Part shown: positions 11,759 through 21,899 of the stretch, piece after piece
Layout: each line of letters begins with the position of its first letter
Position numbering within the stretch: position 1 is the stretch's first letter
DNA from: Riptortus pedestris
Taxonomy: Eukaryota > Arthropoda > Insecta > Hemiptera > Alydidae
DNA length: 64,000 nt
Reading direction: 5' to 3'
NCBI GenBank assembly: GCA_019009955.1
Contig: CM032233.1
Coordinates: forward strand, 121,933,501-121,997,500
The notes under the pieces: generated by a model
What the model saw: only the letters and a program-made list of their open reading frames with translations
What the model was told of the DNA's origin: nothing
The model's database searches: none
Position numbers and translations under genes: made by a program

Positions 11759-12543
11759 GTCTGTTACCGATCTAGCGGTCGCAATTATTGTTTAATCGTT
11801 ACCAAACTGGATATTTAGTCGTTTTATGTAAAAAGAAAATCAAGTTCGTTAACGGCTGAAATCGGGGGAGGGGGGGTTTAGAGGGGAGGATTTTCGAAAA
11901 TTCGAAATATCTCCGTTACCATATGTCGGATCGTAAAATTGTATAGAACAATCTTATTGAAAATTAAATGTACTATAATTATTGTTATATACATTTATTC
12001 ACTATCTTGAATATTAACCGAGATATTTGCATTTTTCAGTTTTCAGCCATTAGCAAACCGCCACTTCTACTCATGTTACATAAACAATACTCTGCTACAT
12101 AATAAATCACGTTATTCGAAGCTTAAATACCAAAAATTGCATTCAAGAGACCTTTATTGTACGAGATACATGCAAATATGTCCTGGTGAGCCTCCCCCCC
12201 CCCGGATTAAGGTTTTGGACTACAAAAATTTGATTGATTGAGATAACAATTATTCTGACTGATTATTAATTAAAGTACTAAATATAGTAAGTAGTTCTCA
12301 ATGAAATTAATACGTAATATTCTGATATATTTCAGTAACTGTTTTTCTTTCCGGTGTGAGACGGGCAGACCCGTTTGTTTCTAACGCTTCCGGTCGGCAG
12401 GTTATTGAAATTGAATGAAACATTTCTTATTTCCGTTTGTATTTATTCACGGTGGTGTTGTGTTACCAGTATGTAGATTTATCTATTACTAAACTTCATG
12501 AGGGAAATCTGCTTAGTTTACGCATACCCTGCATGGTGGACTT
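11602..12543 (+). mobile_element. Family H element, complete (reference-quality plus copy)
   Basis: 5' end TAGCAGATTTCCCTTAAGGG with the perfect palindrome AAATC continuing to CAGCT. The head ends GTCCGTTCAAAACTATA, followed by a (TA)n tract (11727-11757), TGTCTGTTACC and CTAGCGGTCGC. A G-rich block lies at 11865-11888. Body motifs follow, and the 3' end is GGGAAATCTGCTTAGTTTAC plus a worn hairpin (GCATACCCTGCATGG) and GGACTT. The 5' AGCAGATTTCCC and 3' GGGAAATCTGCT form a 12-bp subterminal inverted repeat. Non-coding throughout. Confidence 0.85.
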
Positions 12544-12544
12544 T

Positions 12545-12811
12545 GTGTACTTCTTTTAACCATGGTATTGTGCCTTTGAGTGATGATATGTAGTTTAGTA
12601 TCCTCTTGGTTATTTGGGTGTCTGGCAGTCTATCTATGTGCCCGAAGAATTTCATTGGTCTTTCTCTAATATCGACTTCGATGTTTGAGTATTTTTCAGT
12701 TGTCTCGATTGATTGCAGTCCGTAGCTAGCAGGAATGAGTCTTGCGACGAGTATTTTTCGTATATATAAATTGTAGGACTTTAAATTTGTAATAAGATTA
12801 CAATTTTCCAA
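12545..12811 (-). pseudogene. LINE C-terminal fragment
   Basis: The minus-strand frame contains ERPMKFFGHIDRLPDTQITK and then ILNYISSLKGTIPWLKEVHK. This resembles the stretch after the reverse transcriptase in several arthropod LINEs (a W/FFGHxxRM...R..PKRIL...W..EV pattern). It is 5'-truncated, has no catalytic domain, and abuts the right end of the H copy at 12543. The clade is not determinable. Confidence 0.6.
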
Positions 12812-12876
12812 TCCGAATTATAATAACGGAAATATTTGAAATTTACGAAACCCCCCCCCCTTCTAATTATATTCAT

Positions 12877-13125
12877 ATGTATATGTCTGTTACCGCTATA
12901 GCGGTCGCAATTTTGGTTTAATCGTTACCCAACTCGATACTTAGCCGTTTTATGTAAAAAGAAAGAACAAGTTAGTTAATGGCTGAAATCCGAAAAGTGG
13001 GGATTTTCAAAATTCATAATATCTCCATTAATATGCGGCTGATCGAAAATTTGTATAGAATCAATCTTACTTCAAATATAATTTTCTACAAATGTTGGTT
13101 GTACGTATTTTCAATACGTTTCAAA
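12877..13125 (+). mobile_element. Family H body fragment
   Basis: TGTCTGTTACCGCTATAGCG through GGCTGAAATCCG and the conserved ATAGAATCAATCTTA motif. It ends abruptly where the Penelope-like sequence begins at about 13126, so it was probably cut by that insertion. Confidence 0.7.
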
Positions 13126-13246
13126 AAAAGAACACCCTTCCTCAATAAGAAGGGAATAGACTCTATTTTCGTATTCGGCTTTACTTATTATAACAGAGCC
13201 CTGTCCCTTATCGGCCCTGTCCCTTCTTGAGGAAGGGTGTTCTCAA

Positions 13247-14857
13247 CTGGAACGTGACCTTACCGATAGTTTTGTTAAGAAAATAAAAGAAGCCATATTA
13301 CAAGCCCCCAATTTATGTAAGAACTAAAACTACCTCCCTTACCTTGTTCATATGAATCCGCTTCCTCCATTATTGTATTGCCTACCGAAAACCCATAAAG
13401 ATGGTTACCCGTTTAGGCCTATAGTTTCGTTTAAATCGGCACATTAGGAAAAGCTGCGAAATTTTTGGTACAAACATTTAAGAGGCTCACGAATTTTAAA
13501 CCCAATTACACCGTGGCTAACAGAGAAGAGCTTATATCAAAATTAAGCGCCTCTAAATTCGGGGAGAACCGCATTTTAGCTTCTTTTGATATAATTAATA
13601 TGTTCGGAAATGTTCCACCTACACATGTCATTTGGGTTTTTGAAAAGTTTTTTGAGACCAAAAATTTCAATCCGGTGGTGGCAAAAGAATATATAAACTT
13701 ATTATCGGCCTGTTGAAACAGAATTATTTCAAGTTTGGTTGGAAATGCTTTAAGATGGACCGGGGATTAATCATGGGCTCTGCTATTAGCCCACTTGCCG
13801 CCGACATGTTTATGAATTTCTTTGAGGAGAAATTCATTTTATCGGCACGCAACCCATTCTATAAGTGCATTGATTTCTGGGCCCGGTATGTTGATGACAC
13901 TTTTGTCAGTTTTAGCGGCACTGGGGACGACTTGAATGGGTTGCTTTCCTACCTAAATGGCTGCCATGAGACAATTAAATTCATCTTGAAATACGAAGCT
14001 ATGCTACCTAGATCTGGAGATAGAGAGAGATGGAGGGGGTCATAAATTCGGTATCTACAGGAAGGCCTCATCCCCGGACTTATTAATACCTGCCGATTCA
14101 TTTCATCACCCAAGATACAAGATGGCGGGATTGCTTTATTTAGTGGAGAGGCTAATTAGTATCCCACTAGCGCAAGAAAATTACGCCAAGGAAGTGGTCT
14201 GCATTAAGCATATTGCGAAAGCAAACGGGTACGAGGAACAGTTAGTGGACAGGCTTATCCAACGCCGATTGAAGAGGAAGTTAGCCAAGGAGCTGGAAGA
14301 TGTCACGGAGGAAGAGCGGGCCAAAAAGAAAAATAAGTCGTTCCCTGTCTCCATCCCGTACTTGGGCCCTGTTTCAGAGAAGATAGGATCCAGGTTGAAG
14401 AAAATTAGAATGGCTACTGCCTACGGGAGCGAGTGGTCCCTGAAACATTGTTTGCCCCGTGTTAAGGACTATGTGGACCACCTGGATAGATCTGGCGTGC
14501 ATAGGATCTCGTGGACGGGATGTGATGTGGGGCAGAGTGGTAAAAAGATAAGGACGCGTCTTAAGGAGCACATCACTCGCGACACTGAGTTTTCCGCACA
14601 CGCCAAGAAAGAGGGCCATGTCATCCATAAAATCCACCATAAAATATCAATTGCTGTACGAGGAAAAAAAGGGGGAAAGGTTAAATACGGCTGAGGGGCT
14701 GCATATAAGGCTGGACAGACTGGCGAATGGAGATCGTAATATTAATAAAAAGGAAGAGGCGGCAAGACTTCAACATGTTAGTGACGGGGCCCTGTCTTCT
14801 CTACAGGGACAGAGGTTCAGTCGCCCGGCGGTCGTGGTCCAGACTACACAGCTATAA
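13247..14857 (+). pseudogene. Penelope-type RT / GIY-YIG endonuclease pseudogene
   Basis: Reading frames in order: LERDLTDSFVKKIKEA (13247), LPKTHKDGYPFRPIVS (RT motif near 13378), and LASFDIINMFGNVP with the first catalytic Asp (motif A, ~13575). Then come GLIMGSAISPLAADMFM (motif B, ~13764), YVDDTF (motif C, ~13888), an IYRKASSPD segment at 14060, and GVHRISWTGCDVGQSGKKIR at ~14497 followed by TRLKEH. The last corresponds to the GIY-YIG module, but here GIY reads GVH and the second motif is changed, so catalysis is doubtful. Breaks: a stop after LCKN at 13325, a stop after FKSAH at ~13446, and frameshifts near 13713, 14010 and 14640. The protein would reverse-transcribe and insert its own RNA. 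Confidence 0.9.
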
Positions 14858-15261
14858 TCAGGTACCCCCTACATCTCCTCTCTATTATTAGTATGGGGTG
14901 TTTCGTTTTGTTTATTTTTTAGATGCCTTTTACAGTTCCTCTGGTGTGCTTTTCAGAGGTTCCCACCCACTGTGATATGTTTTCCTATCTCTAATTTGTG
15001 TTGTTTTTAGTCTTTTAATTTTATTTATAGTTTTAAGTTTTTGACATACGCTTAACGTTGTTTACTTCTTTAATTTTTATTAGTTGACTAGTTATTAGAT
15101 TTTCTATTGTTTTGGCTTTAATTTTTATTAGTTGACTAGTTATTAGATTTTCTATTGTTTTTACTGTTTATTTTTTGTTTGTTTTTGTGAGTGTTTTTTA
15201 TTTTGTTTTTGGTCATGCTATGATTGTTAAATTAACTCAAGGTTGTGTTTGTCAGCAGGCA

Positions 15262-15298
15262 CTGAGGATGGAGCGTTGACTCCGAAAGTGCACTCTGC
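15262..15298 (+). ncRNA. Hammerhead-ribozyme-like motif at Penelope 3' end
   Basis: CTGAGGA, then stem GGAG/CTCC closing the loop CGTTGA, then GAAA, then the self-complementary GTGCAC. This resembles the CUGANGA-stem II-GAAA core of hammerhead ribozymes reported in Penelope-like terminal repeats. One extra T sits between CTGAGGA and the stem, and stem I is short, so activity is uncertain. Confidence 0.35.
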
Positions 15299-15376
15299 AT
15301 AATATTAAAAAACAGTAGAGGACCTGGCCTTTTCATTGATCCTTATCAATTGGTTCCTCTACCATCCAGTATACTC

Positions 15377-15533
15377 CAGAGATTCTATACAATTTTTCAA
15401 TTTCGAAGATATTTGAAATTTACGAAATTCCCCTCTCCCACTTGTCTGAATTCAGCCATTAATGAACTCGATCTTTTTTTTATTTTTTATTTTTTACATA
15501 AATAACAAAAATTGACCGTTAGAGCGTCACAAA

Positions 15534-15581
<48 letters not shown>

Positions 15582-15703
15582 AACACACACACATACAGAT
15601 ACAGACAGTTTTGATCTATCCTCTGGGCAGAATAGATGAAAATTTGATGTCATTTTTAGAAAATGGATCAATAGCTGATTACCCTCAAGGGAAATATGCT
15701 AAA
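15377..15703 (-). mobile_element. Family H head and body fragment with (CA)n
   Basis: On the minus strand the 5' end is TAGCATATTTCCC and the head is diverged. The internal microsatellite is (CA/GT)n at 15536-15597 rather than TA. The body continues to CAGCCATTAATGAACTCGAT and ATTCTATACAATTTTTC, where it meets the Penelope element. Confidence 0.7.
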
Positions 15704-16214
15704 AATAACCCATCGGATTTATTGTAATTTCAATAATTCTGACAAATGTTAGGGGTAGCTGGATAAAAAAAAATTAGAATTGAGAACTGACATCGAGACA
15801 TACAATTTCATGTATTTAAAATTTAAATCTACTCTAGTCAATCACTCCTCCATCATTGCTATAAAGTGTCCATTAAAGTAAAACTTTATCATATAAAATT
15901 TATACTGGATACTGGCGTTACAAGCTCAATTGTACGCAGTTCTTTATTAATAATTAATAATATGAGCACGGCCATTGCTGATTTACGTTTTTAATTAGCA
16001 GTACATTAACCAGTCACGAATTTGCCAAACTCAGATGCATATTGAAATAATAAAAAATAAGGTAGATCGTGCAGGATTGGCGCCAAACAAGCTGATTTTC
16101 ATGTGCAGGAATAATGCACATACGATGTCATTGGAAACTTAAAAAACTATTTCATTCTTAGTAATGAATCTCTGCAAACCATATTTCAATCATAAACTAC
16201 ATAAAACATATATA
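15704..16214. other. AT-rich stretch without recognised gene
   Basis: No repeat ends or coding frame seen. It precedes the duplicated flank at 16215. Confidence 0.4.
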
Positions 16215-16345
16215 CTGACATACGTAGAAGCTTAAAATGAAAATCGCTTTGGGAAGGCTGGGAATTTACTGAAGTACAGAAAGTCTGAAAGATAAATAAC
16301 TCCTTAAATGATACAGGCTAAGTCTTCGGGTATTGATTGTGTATT
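16215..16345. repeat. Inverted copy of 3838-3966
   Basis: Contains GGAAGGCTGGGAATTTACTG and CTTCGGGTATTGATTGTGTA, reverse complements of the earlier segment. It is joined to a family H 5' end in the same relative position. Confidence 0.85.
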
Positions 16346-16346
16346 T

Positions 16347-16561
16347 TAGCATATTTCCCTTTGTAAGAAAAAGCTATAGAGGATGTTCTGATGATGGGAT
16401 TTTCGAAAAATGCCTTCAAATATCCATTGATATTATAGCTTTCGAGATTCAGTAAACACCCACTCCTACTCATGTCATATTAATAATAAGCTCTTATATC
16501 ATGAACCACTTCATTCCAAGGTTAAATACCGAATGTTATTTTCATTGACGAAAATGGCTGT

Positions 16562-16604
<43 letters not shown>

Positions 16605-16850
16605 CTATTATATAAATGTATTATAGTTTTTTTTCACTATCTTGATTATTAACCGAAATATTGACATTATTTAGTTTTCGGCTTCTTTATACCCCCCCTC
16701 CCCCAATCCTACTCATCTCATATTAAAAATAAGGTTTTTTTTATTTCATGCCTAAATAACAAATATTGTTCCCATTAAACTTTTAAGTTTTAGAGCAAAT
16801 GCAAATGCGTGACTCACTGGAAATCTGCTTATTTAAGCGTGACGGACTTT
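16347..16850 (+). mobile_element. Family H element, short, hairpin-deleted
   Basis: Starts TAGCATATTTCCC, includes a (TA)n tract at 16565-16601, and ends GGAAATCTGCTTATTTAAGC then GTGACGGACTTTTTT. The ACGCAG half of the 3' hairpin is missing, so this copy has lost the stem-loop. Confidence 0.75.
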
Positions 16851-17089
16851 TTTGTTAGGACATTTCACTATCTCGATTGCCTCTTATACGATTCCTACCT
16901 GGTATCGATCAACTTTTTTTCTGCACCATGACTTCAATAAATTTGATGTGATGGTAAATTTGCCAAAAATGATTTGCTATTGCTGAATCTTTAACACAAG
17001 CGTTATTTGAGCGATTCACGCGGTTCCTTGGGCTATAAAAATAAAATAGTTGGTGAAGCCACTTATAAAACATATGTTAAAATATCTAC

Positions 17090-17694
17090 AGCCGTAGTAA
17101 AGGAAACATACCGTCAAATACAAAGGGTAATGAAAAATCTTTCAGTCAATTTTAATAACCTTTCAACGGAAAACGATTGAATTTTAAACAAACAGGTCTG
17201 CCCACCGCTCAGAGCTGAACAGATATATACAAATATTCTTCACCGAATAGAAAAACAATTACTAAAATATATCTGAATATAAAATATAAATTTTATTGAA
17301 AACTATTTACTATATCTAGAATTGTAATTTATAATGAATCTGAATAACATTGATTTAAAATTTTCGATCCGACGCATAAAAATGGAGATATTTCGAATTT
17401 TCGAAATTCTCCCCCTCTAACCCTCACCCCCATCCCTTCCTGATCCGATTTTAATCGTTAACGAAATTAATATTCATTTTTACATGAAACGTTTAAATAT
17501 CGAGTTTGGTATCCATCAGAAAAAAAAATTCGACCGCTAGAGCGTTAACAGACAAATATATATAAAATATTTTCAACGGACCTCATTTTTGTTACCTCCT
17601 AGGTAGGATCGATTGACATTAGCAAAACCCTTTTGAATATCCCATTATGAGTACAACCTCAATAGCTGATTTACCCTATGGGAAATCTGCTAAA
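17090..17694 (-). mobile_element. Family H element lacking right end
   Basis: The minus-strand 5' end TAGCAGATTTCCCATAGGG is at 17694. The body runs to about 17090 (CAGTCAATTTTAATAACC, AAACAAACAGGTCTGCC). The hairpin and GACGGACTT are absent. Confidence 0.75.
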
Positions 17695-17799
17695 AGCACG
17701 GCTGAGGATGACAGATATATGTCTAGTGAAAAGTCGGCCAGAAATATGAACAAACGGTTGTAACATCGAAAAGGACCATGGAAGTCTACGAGGAAATTT

Positions 17800-18390
17800 A
17801 ATCTCAATTGATGTCGTATTAGTTATCACACAACGTATTTGCATGTGTCACACGCAGTAAAAGTTCAATGAAAGCAATATGCGGGATTTAAGCTTTGAAT
17901 AAAGTAGTTTATCATATAACAGCTATTATGACATGAGAAATCACTCAAGGCAGAAAACTGAAAAATGCAATTATCTCGTTTAGTATTCAGGATACAGAAA
18001 AAATGTATATATCAACAGTTACAGACAACATCACTTATAATAACATTGGGTACATACAATATTTTGATCCAACTCATAACAATGGAGATATTTCGGTTTT
18101 TCATATACCCCCGTCCTCTTAACACTCCCTCACACTGGTCCGATTTTAGCCATTAACACACTTGATAATATTTATTTTTACTCAATGCTTTTAAATATGG
18201 AGTTTGGTAACGATCAAACAAAAATTACGACTGCTAGAGCTTTAAAAGACGTATGTATGTTTTGTATGGATCACATTTCCGTCATTTGGGTAGGATGGAT
18301 GGACATTTGAGAATTTTTTTTTTTTTTTTCAAAAATTGTGTGATGAGTAGAACCTCAATGGCTGATTCCCCTAAGGAAAATCTGTCATAA
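17800..18390 (-). mobile_element. Family H element, diverged
   Basis: 5' end at about 18390 (ACAGATTTTCCTTAGGG). The head includes a poly-T run at 18317-18331, and the body runs to TCACACAACGTATTTGCATG at about 17826. No right terminus is visible. Confidence 0.7.
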
Positions 18391-18861
18391 CCAGGCGGTA
18401 GATTGTAAGGAGGCAACATTAAAAATTTGACGAAGACACTCTTTTGTCATCTAGGTCATTAAACCGAAGGAAAGTTGAACAATAATTCCAAAACTCGCGT
18501 CGGGAATACGCCCAAAGGAGCTGACCTCACTTAAGGAAAATTTGCCAAATAAAATCTTGTTCCTGAAATATATAACTAAAAAAGGAGGAATGTAAGAATA
18601 TGGGAGAGGAGAGGAGAGGGTATCGACCCAAGGTTGGGCTGGCTCACTTTAGGCTTGACCTACTAGCCACCATTCACCCACGGCTAGGCCCTCAAATATT
18701 TACACCCCCCCCCCCGACCCCCACCCCCCAACACTTCAGCCAACACAAAAAAAATACAAAAAAAAAATTCAGCCAAACAGGCTCTGCGTAAACTGAACAC
18801 GTTTCTCGCGCTCATAATGCCATTTCTCACTTTCTATTCTATTCCGCTCCGATAATAAGAA

Positions 18862-18862
<1 letters not shown>
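18391..18862. other. Unassigned stretch
   Basis: Contains poly-C at 18707-18715 and poly-A runs. A 63-codon frame at 18600-18791 has no motif. Confidence 0.4.

Positions 18863-18914
<52 letters not shown>
18863..18914. repeat. (TA)n microsatellite
   Basis: TA run that borders the left end of the inverted-repeat pair. Confidence 0.95.
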
Positions 18915-18919
<5 letters not shown>

Positions 18920-18934
18920 GCGCAGACATACATG

Positions 18935-19795
18935 GGTCGACGGTGGCCCAGCGGATTTAGGTTTGGGTACATCTATCACTACACTAAGTAACCTAATGGC
19001 AACAATAGGTGGAGGTTCCATCCCCACCTAGAGCTACCATTAGTTCTAGATTCGCTCATCAGAAGCAGTGGTGGCTCGTAGCTAAAATTAGTGGGGGTGC
19101 TGCTCCAGAAAATGTTTAGCCTTAACACGCCAGGGTTGGCACTGCGGGGATGACAGTGCTCTCGTGTGTGACCTCGCCACTGGTACTGTGAAGCGCACAG
19201 TTCCATACAAAGATTTTTGTATCTTTATTCACAAACTGGGAGATGGCTACTGCATTATGCTTAAGGATTATATATTATACAAGTATAAAGAAAGAATTAA
19301 AAAAAAAAGGCTCATTATATTAAATGTTATAGATAATTTCCAGTGGAAATTGGGGGGTGCTGCAGTTCCACAGTGCCTATACGCGAGCCGCCACTGATCA
19401 GAAGTAGCTGCTGTCTCAGCGCTCAAGGCTCTACGAGAATCAAATAAGTGTATACGTTTGACAGCCCGTAGGGACGACATATGATTTTGACTATCTTAGA
19501 TCCCGTTCAAAGGCACGCTGGCTCAGTATGAACTGACCCCGGATAAATTGGGGCCCTTCAGGCTACTGGAGACAAGCCATTCCAGGTCCTCCTTGCCCAA
19601 CCATTCGCTAGATAAAAATTCTGATTAGGAATCCCTCAAGTCTATCTCAAAAATATTGAAGGTCTATAATGCCAACCAAAATGTAATCTACTCGAGAAAC
19701 CTTAACTGATAAAAAGCTCCTTAGCTTAAGCAATAACCACATGAGGTGAATTGGGCTTAACTGAAGACTTTAACAAAACACCACAGAATATTTGA
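18935..19795 (+). repeat. Left arm of long inverted-repeat pair; tRNA-like SINE head
   Basis: GGTGGCCCAGCGG at 18942-18954 fits an RNA polymerase III A box (TRGYnnAGYGG). GGTTCCATCC at 19014-19023 fits a B box (GGTTCRANNCC) with one change. The following ~650 bp, minus a nested hAT MITE, is matched in reverse complement by 21090-21690. Shared motifs are GGACCTGGAATG, GAACGGGATCTAAGA and GTTAAGGTTTCT. It could be a long tRNA-derived SINE or one arm of a larger foldback element. Confidence 0.7.
19066..19396. mobile_element. hAT-type MITE with 8-bp target duplication
   Basis: The 331-bp element begins CAGTGGTGGCTCGTAG and ends CGAGCCGCCACTG, imperfect inverted termini of the CAGTGGCGGCTCG type known from hAT elements. 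ATCAGAAG occurs on both sides (19058-19065 and 19397-19404), a perfect 8-bp duplication as expected for hAT. It encodes no transposase. It interrupts the inverted-repeat arm at 18935-19795. Confidence 0.93.
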
Positions 19796-19796
19796 T

Positions 19797-19800
<4 letters not shown>

Positions 19801-19856
<56 letters not shown>

Positions 19857-19920
19857 GCTGGACGACCCGTTACATTTTTTTTAGGTTGATCAATTTTATT
19901 TTTGCTATTCCTTATATGCT

Positions 19921-19966
<46 letters not shown>
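19801..19966. repeat. Two (TA)n microsatellites
   Basis: TA runs at 19801-19851 and 19922-19966, separated by about 70 bp of T-rich sequence. Confidence 0.95.
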
Positions 19967-19970
<4 letters not shown>

Positions 19971-20084
19971 TATACACATACATATATATGACATTATGAG
20001 TTTATAAAATAAAGTAAAATGAGTTTACTTGGTCAATAATGGTTACATATTCTAAAACAAGGATTAGTTATGGTGCTTTTATGC

Positions 20085-20517
20085 ATCGGTCTCAACCTAG
20101 ATTCCATATCTTTAAGTGGTATGCTTGCTCAAAATGGAATAGAAGGCATAGTTTTCCATCGCTATAAAGCCCGTCCTCACGTGTCTTTGAAGAGCCGGCA
20201 GAGATTATTGGAGTGGCTGGGATGTGACCCCCCTACCCTATTCACCAGACCTTGCCCCAACAGATTTTCACTTATTTCGGGCCCTTCAAAACTCTCTTAA
20301 CGGTAAGCACTAATTCGCTCGAGGAAAGCCAAATTCATATAGATGAGTTCATTGTATGAAAATCTGATAAGTTCTTGGAGGACGGAATTAAAAAATTATC
20401 TGAAAGATGACAAAATCAATCAAAATGGGTCATATATAATTGATTAAAAATATTTACAAGACTCTTTATTTAAATCGCTATTAAAAAAACGCTACGAACT
20501 TATTTTACAACCTATGT
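20085..20517 (+). pseudogene. mariner transposase C-terminal fragment
   Basis: Across frameshifts the reading is GIVFHRYKARPHVSLKSRQR, then a Pro-Asp-Leu-Ala-Pro-like stretch (TRPCPNRF), then NSLEESQIHIDEFIV. This matches the C-terminal third of mariner transposases (VxFHHDNARPHVS...YSPDLAPTDFHLF). The middle Asp of the DDD triad (DNARPH) reads YKARPH here, so the catalytic residue is lost. The right end (ACGAACTTATTTTACAACCT) looks like a mariner terminal repeat at 20495-20515. The 5' two thirds are missing. Confidence 0.8.
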
Positions 20518-20519
20518 TC

Positions 20520-21060
20520 AATGTTCTGCTGTTAATAGGGCATATTCTACCTATGCAACCGCCCTCCCATAATCAGGGCAAAGGCTAAACAATCTAAAGG
20601 TAGTGGTTATGTCAGAACGAGTAGAGACCCCTACTGTGGTTTAGGGTACAATTAAGCCCAACTAGAATGATGGGACAGCTTGTGATGTATTAGAATTTCT
20701 GGAGCAGTATAGAATCCCTCTCCCAAGGAAATCATAGAGCAAAGCTGATCTCAACACCAGCCTACCCTAAAACACAAATACAGTGTTTTTATTCATTCTT
20801 ACTTCACTAGAAACATAACAATGTTCTAATGGCTCCCAAAACCTTTATCCAAGTTTTATTTCACGTAAGTATACAATGTGTAAGTTTTAATGCTATATGG
20901 ATAATACGTATATATCATTAAGAGAGACAACAAATCCTGAAAGTGGATATGACAAAAATCTAAATTCCTGTACAGAGAGTTTCGCGCTTTTGAATCGCAA
21001 TGTAGGTGTTGGTCAGATTATAACCAGGTCCAAGAATAGTGACAATCTTGAAGGCTATCG
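20520..21060. other. Unassigned central spacer
   Basis: Lies between the arms of the inverted-repeat pair. An 86-codon plus frame (20897-21157) shows no motif. Confidence 0.4.
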
Positions 21061-21089
21061 TATAAGCTCTTATATATATATATATATCA

Positions 21090-21255
21090 GCAGATATTTA
21101 TTTGTTTTAATAGAGTCTTCAGTTAAGCCCAATTCAACTCATGTGATTATTGCTTAAGTTAATCAGCTTTTTATCAGTTAAGGTTTCTTGAGTAGATTAC
21201 CAAGACATCATGACATTTCATGTTCTGAATATACATGTCTGTTTTTGTGTGTGTG

Positions 21256-21303
<48 letters not shown>

Positions 21304-21690
21304 GCGGTTGGCGTTATATACCTTTAAGATTTTTGAGAAATACTTGAGCGAGACTTGAGGGATTCGTAATCGGAATTTTTACGTAGTGAGTGGCTCAGCG
21401 AGGACCTGGAATGAGTTGTCTGGAGTAGATTGAAGGGCCCCAAGTTACCCTGGGGAGGGGCTGTGGTCAGTTCATACTGTGTCAACCTGTCATTGAACGG
21501 GATCTAAGAGAGTCATAATCGTTAGTCATCCCTGAGCTGTTAGACGTATACTCTTGTTAGACCCTGATTCCTAAGCGATGCGACACAGGCTGCGACAATC
21601 GAGAACTAATATTACCCCTTGGTGGGGATCGAACCAGTTAGTACCATTGGCTTACTTTTAATTAAATATTAAATTAAATTATTTATCAGC
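21090..21690 (-). repeat. Right arm of long inverted-repeat pair
   Basis: Reverse complement of 18935-19795, shorter and interrupted by (TA)n at 21261-21297. On the minus strand a perfect B box, GGTTCGATCC, lies at 21626-21635. The internal segment AGTTAAGCCCAATTCAACTC at about 21121 pairs with 19755-19780. Both arms point their tRNA-like heads outward and transcribe inward. Confidence 0.75.
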
Positions 21691-21714
21691 GTCTACTTTT
21701 TACAACTAAGGCTA

Positions 21715-21897
21715 AATGGGAGGGGTTATCTACAAGTCACCACCCTTTTCTAGCCAGGGTGGGACTAAGGATTTTATGTAATGAATTTCGTCACTAAATG
21801 AATACCTTTGCCCAGGCGAGAATCGAACTCGCCACTCTAGGTTTGCAATGTGAGATTAAGGCAAACGCTTTAACACACATGGCTAGCCTAGCCCCGA
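21715..21897 (-). mobile_element. tRNA-derived SINE-like sequence
   Basis: On the minus strand GGCTAGCCATGTGTGTTAAA lies about 50 bases before GGCGAGTTCGATTCTCGCC. The latter forms a T-arm-like hairpin (GGCGAG/CTCGCC) enclosing a B-box-like TTCGATTC. There is no complete acceptor stem or clear anticodon arm, so it is not a functional tRNA. Downstream sequence continues to about 21715. Confidence 0.6.
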
Positions 21898-21899
21898 CT

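Larger units (their letters stand above)
13126..15370 (+). mobile_element. Penelope-like retroelement (degenerate)
   Basis: The element contains a reverse transcriptase followed by a GIY-YIG-like endonuclease region, the arrangement specific to Penelope-like elements. A short inverted repeat near the 5' end (13130-13154 versus 13221-13242, GAACACCCTTCCTCA and its complement) may be part of the element's terminal repeat. The 3' untranslated region has two tandem copies of a ~45-bp unit (AGTTGACTAGTTATTAG at about 15083 and 15129) and a hammerhead-like motif at 15262-15287. Multiple stops and frameshifts make it inactive. It lies between H fragments of opposite strand. Confidence 0.9.

Noticed and set aside
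11602..12543. Family H as a canonical Helitron or a TIR transposon
   Set aside because: It does not end in CTRR as Helitrons do, its inverted repeats are subterminal, and no target duplication was seen; Helentron/HINE fits better.
13465..14694. Intact Penelope-like gene
   Set aside because: At least two stops and three frameshifts interrupt the coding order, and the GIY-YIG motif is altered.
21780..21897. Functional tRNA gene on the minus strand
   Set aside because: Only B-box/T-arm-like and loose A-box sequence is present; no complete cloverleaf or acceptor stem could be drawn. A SINE head fits better.
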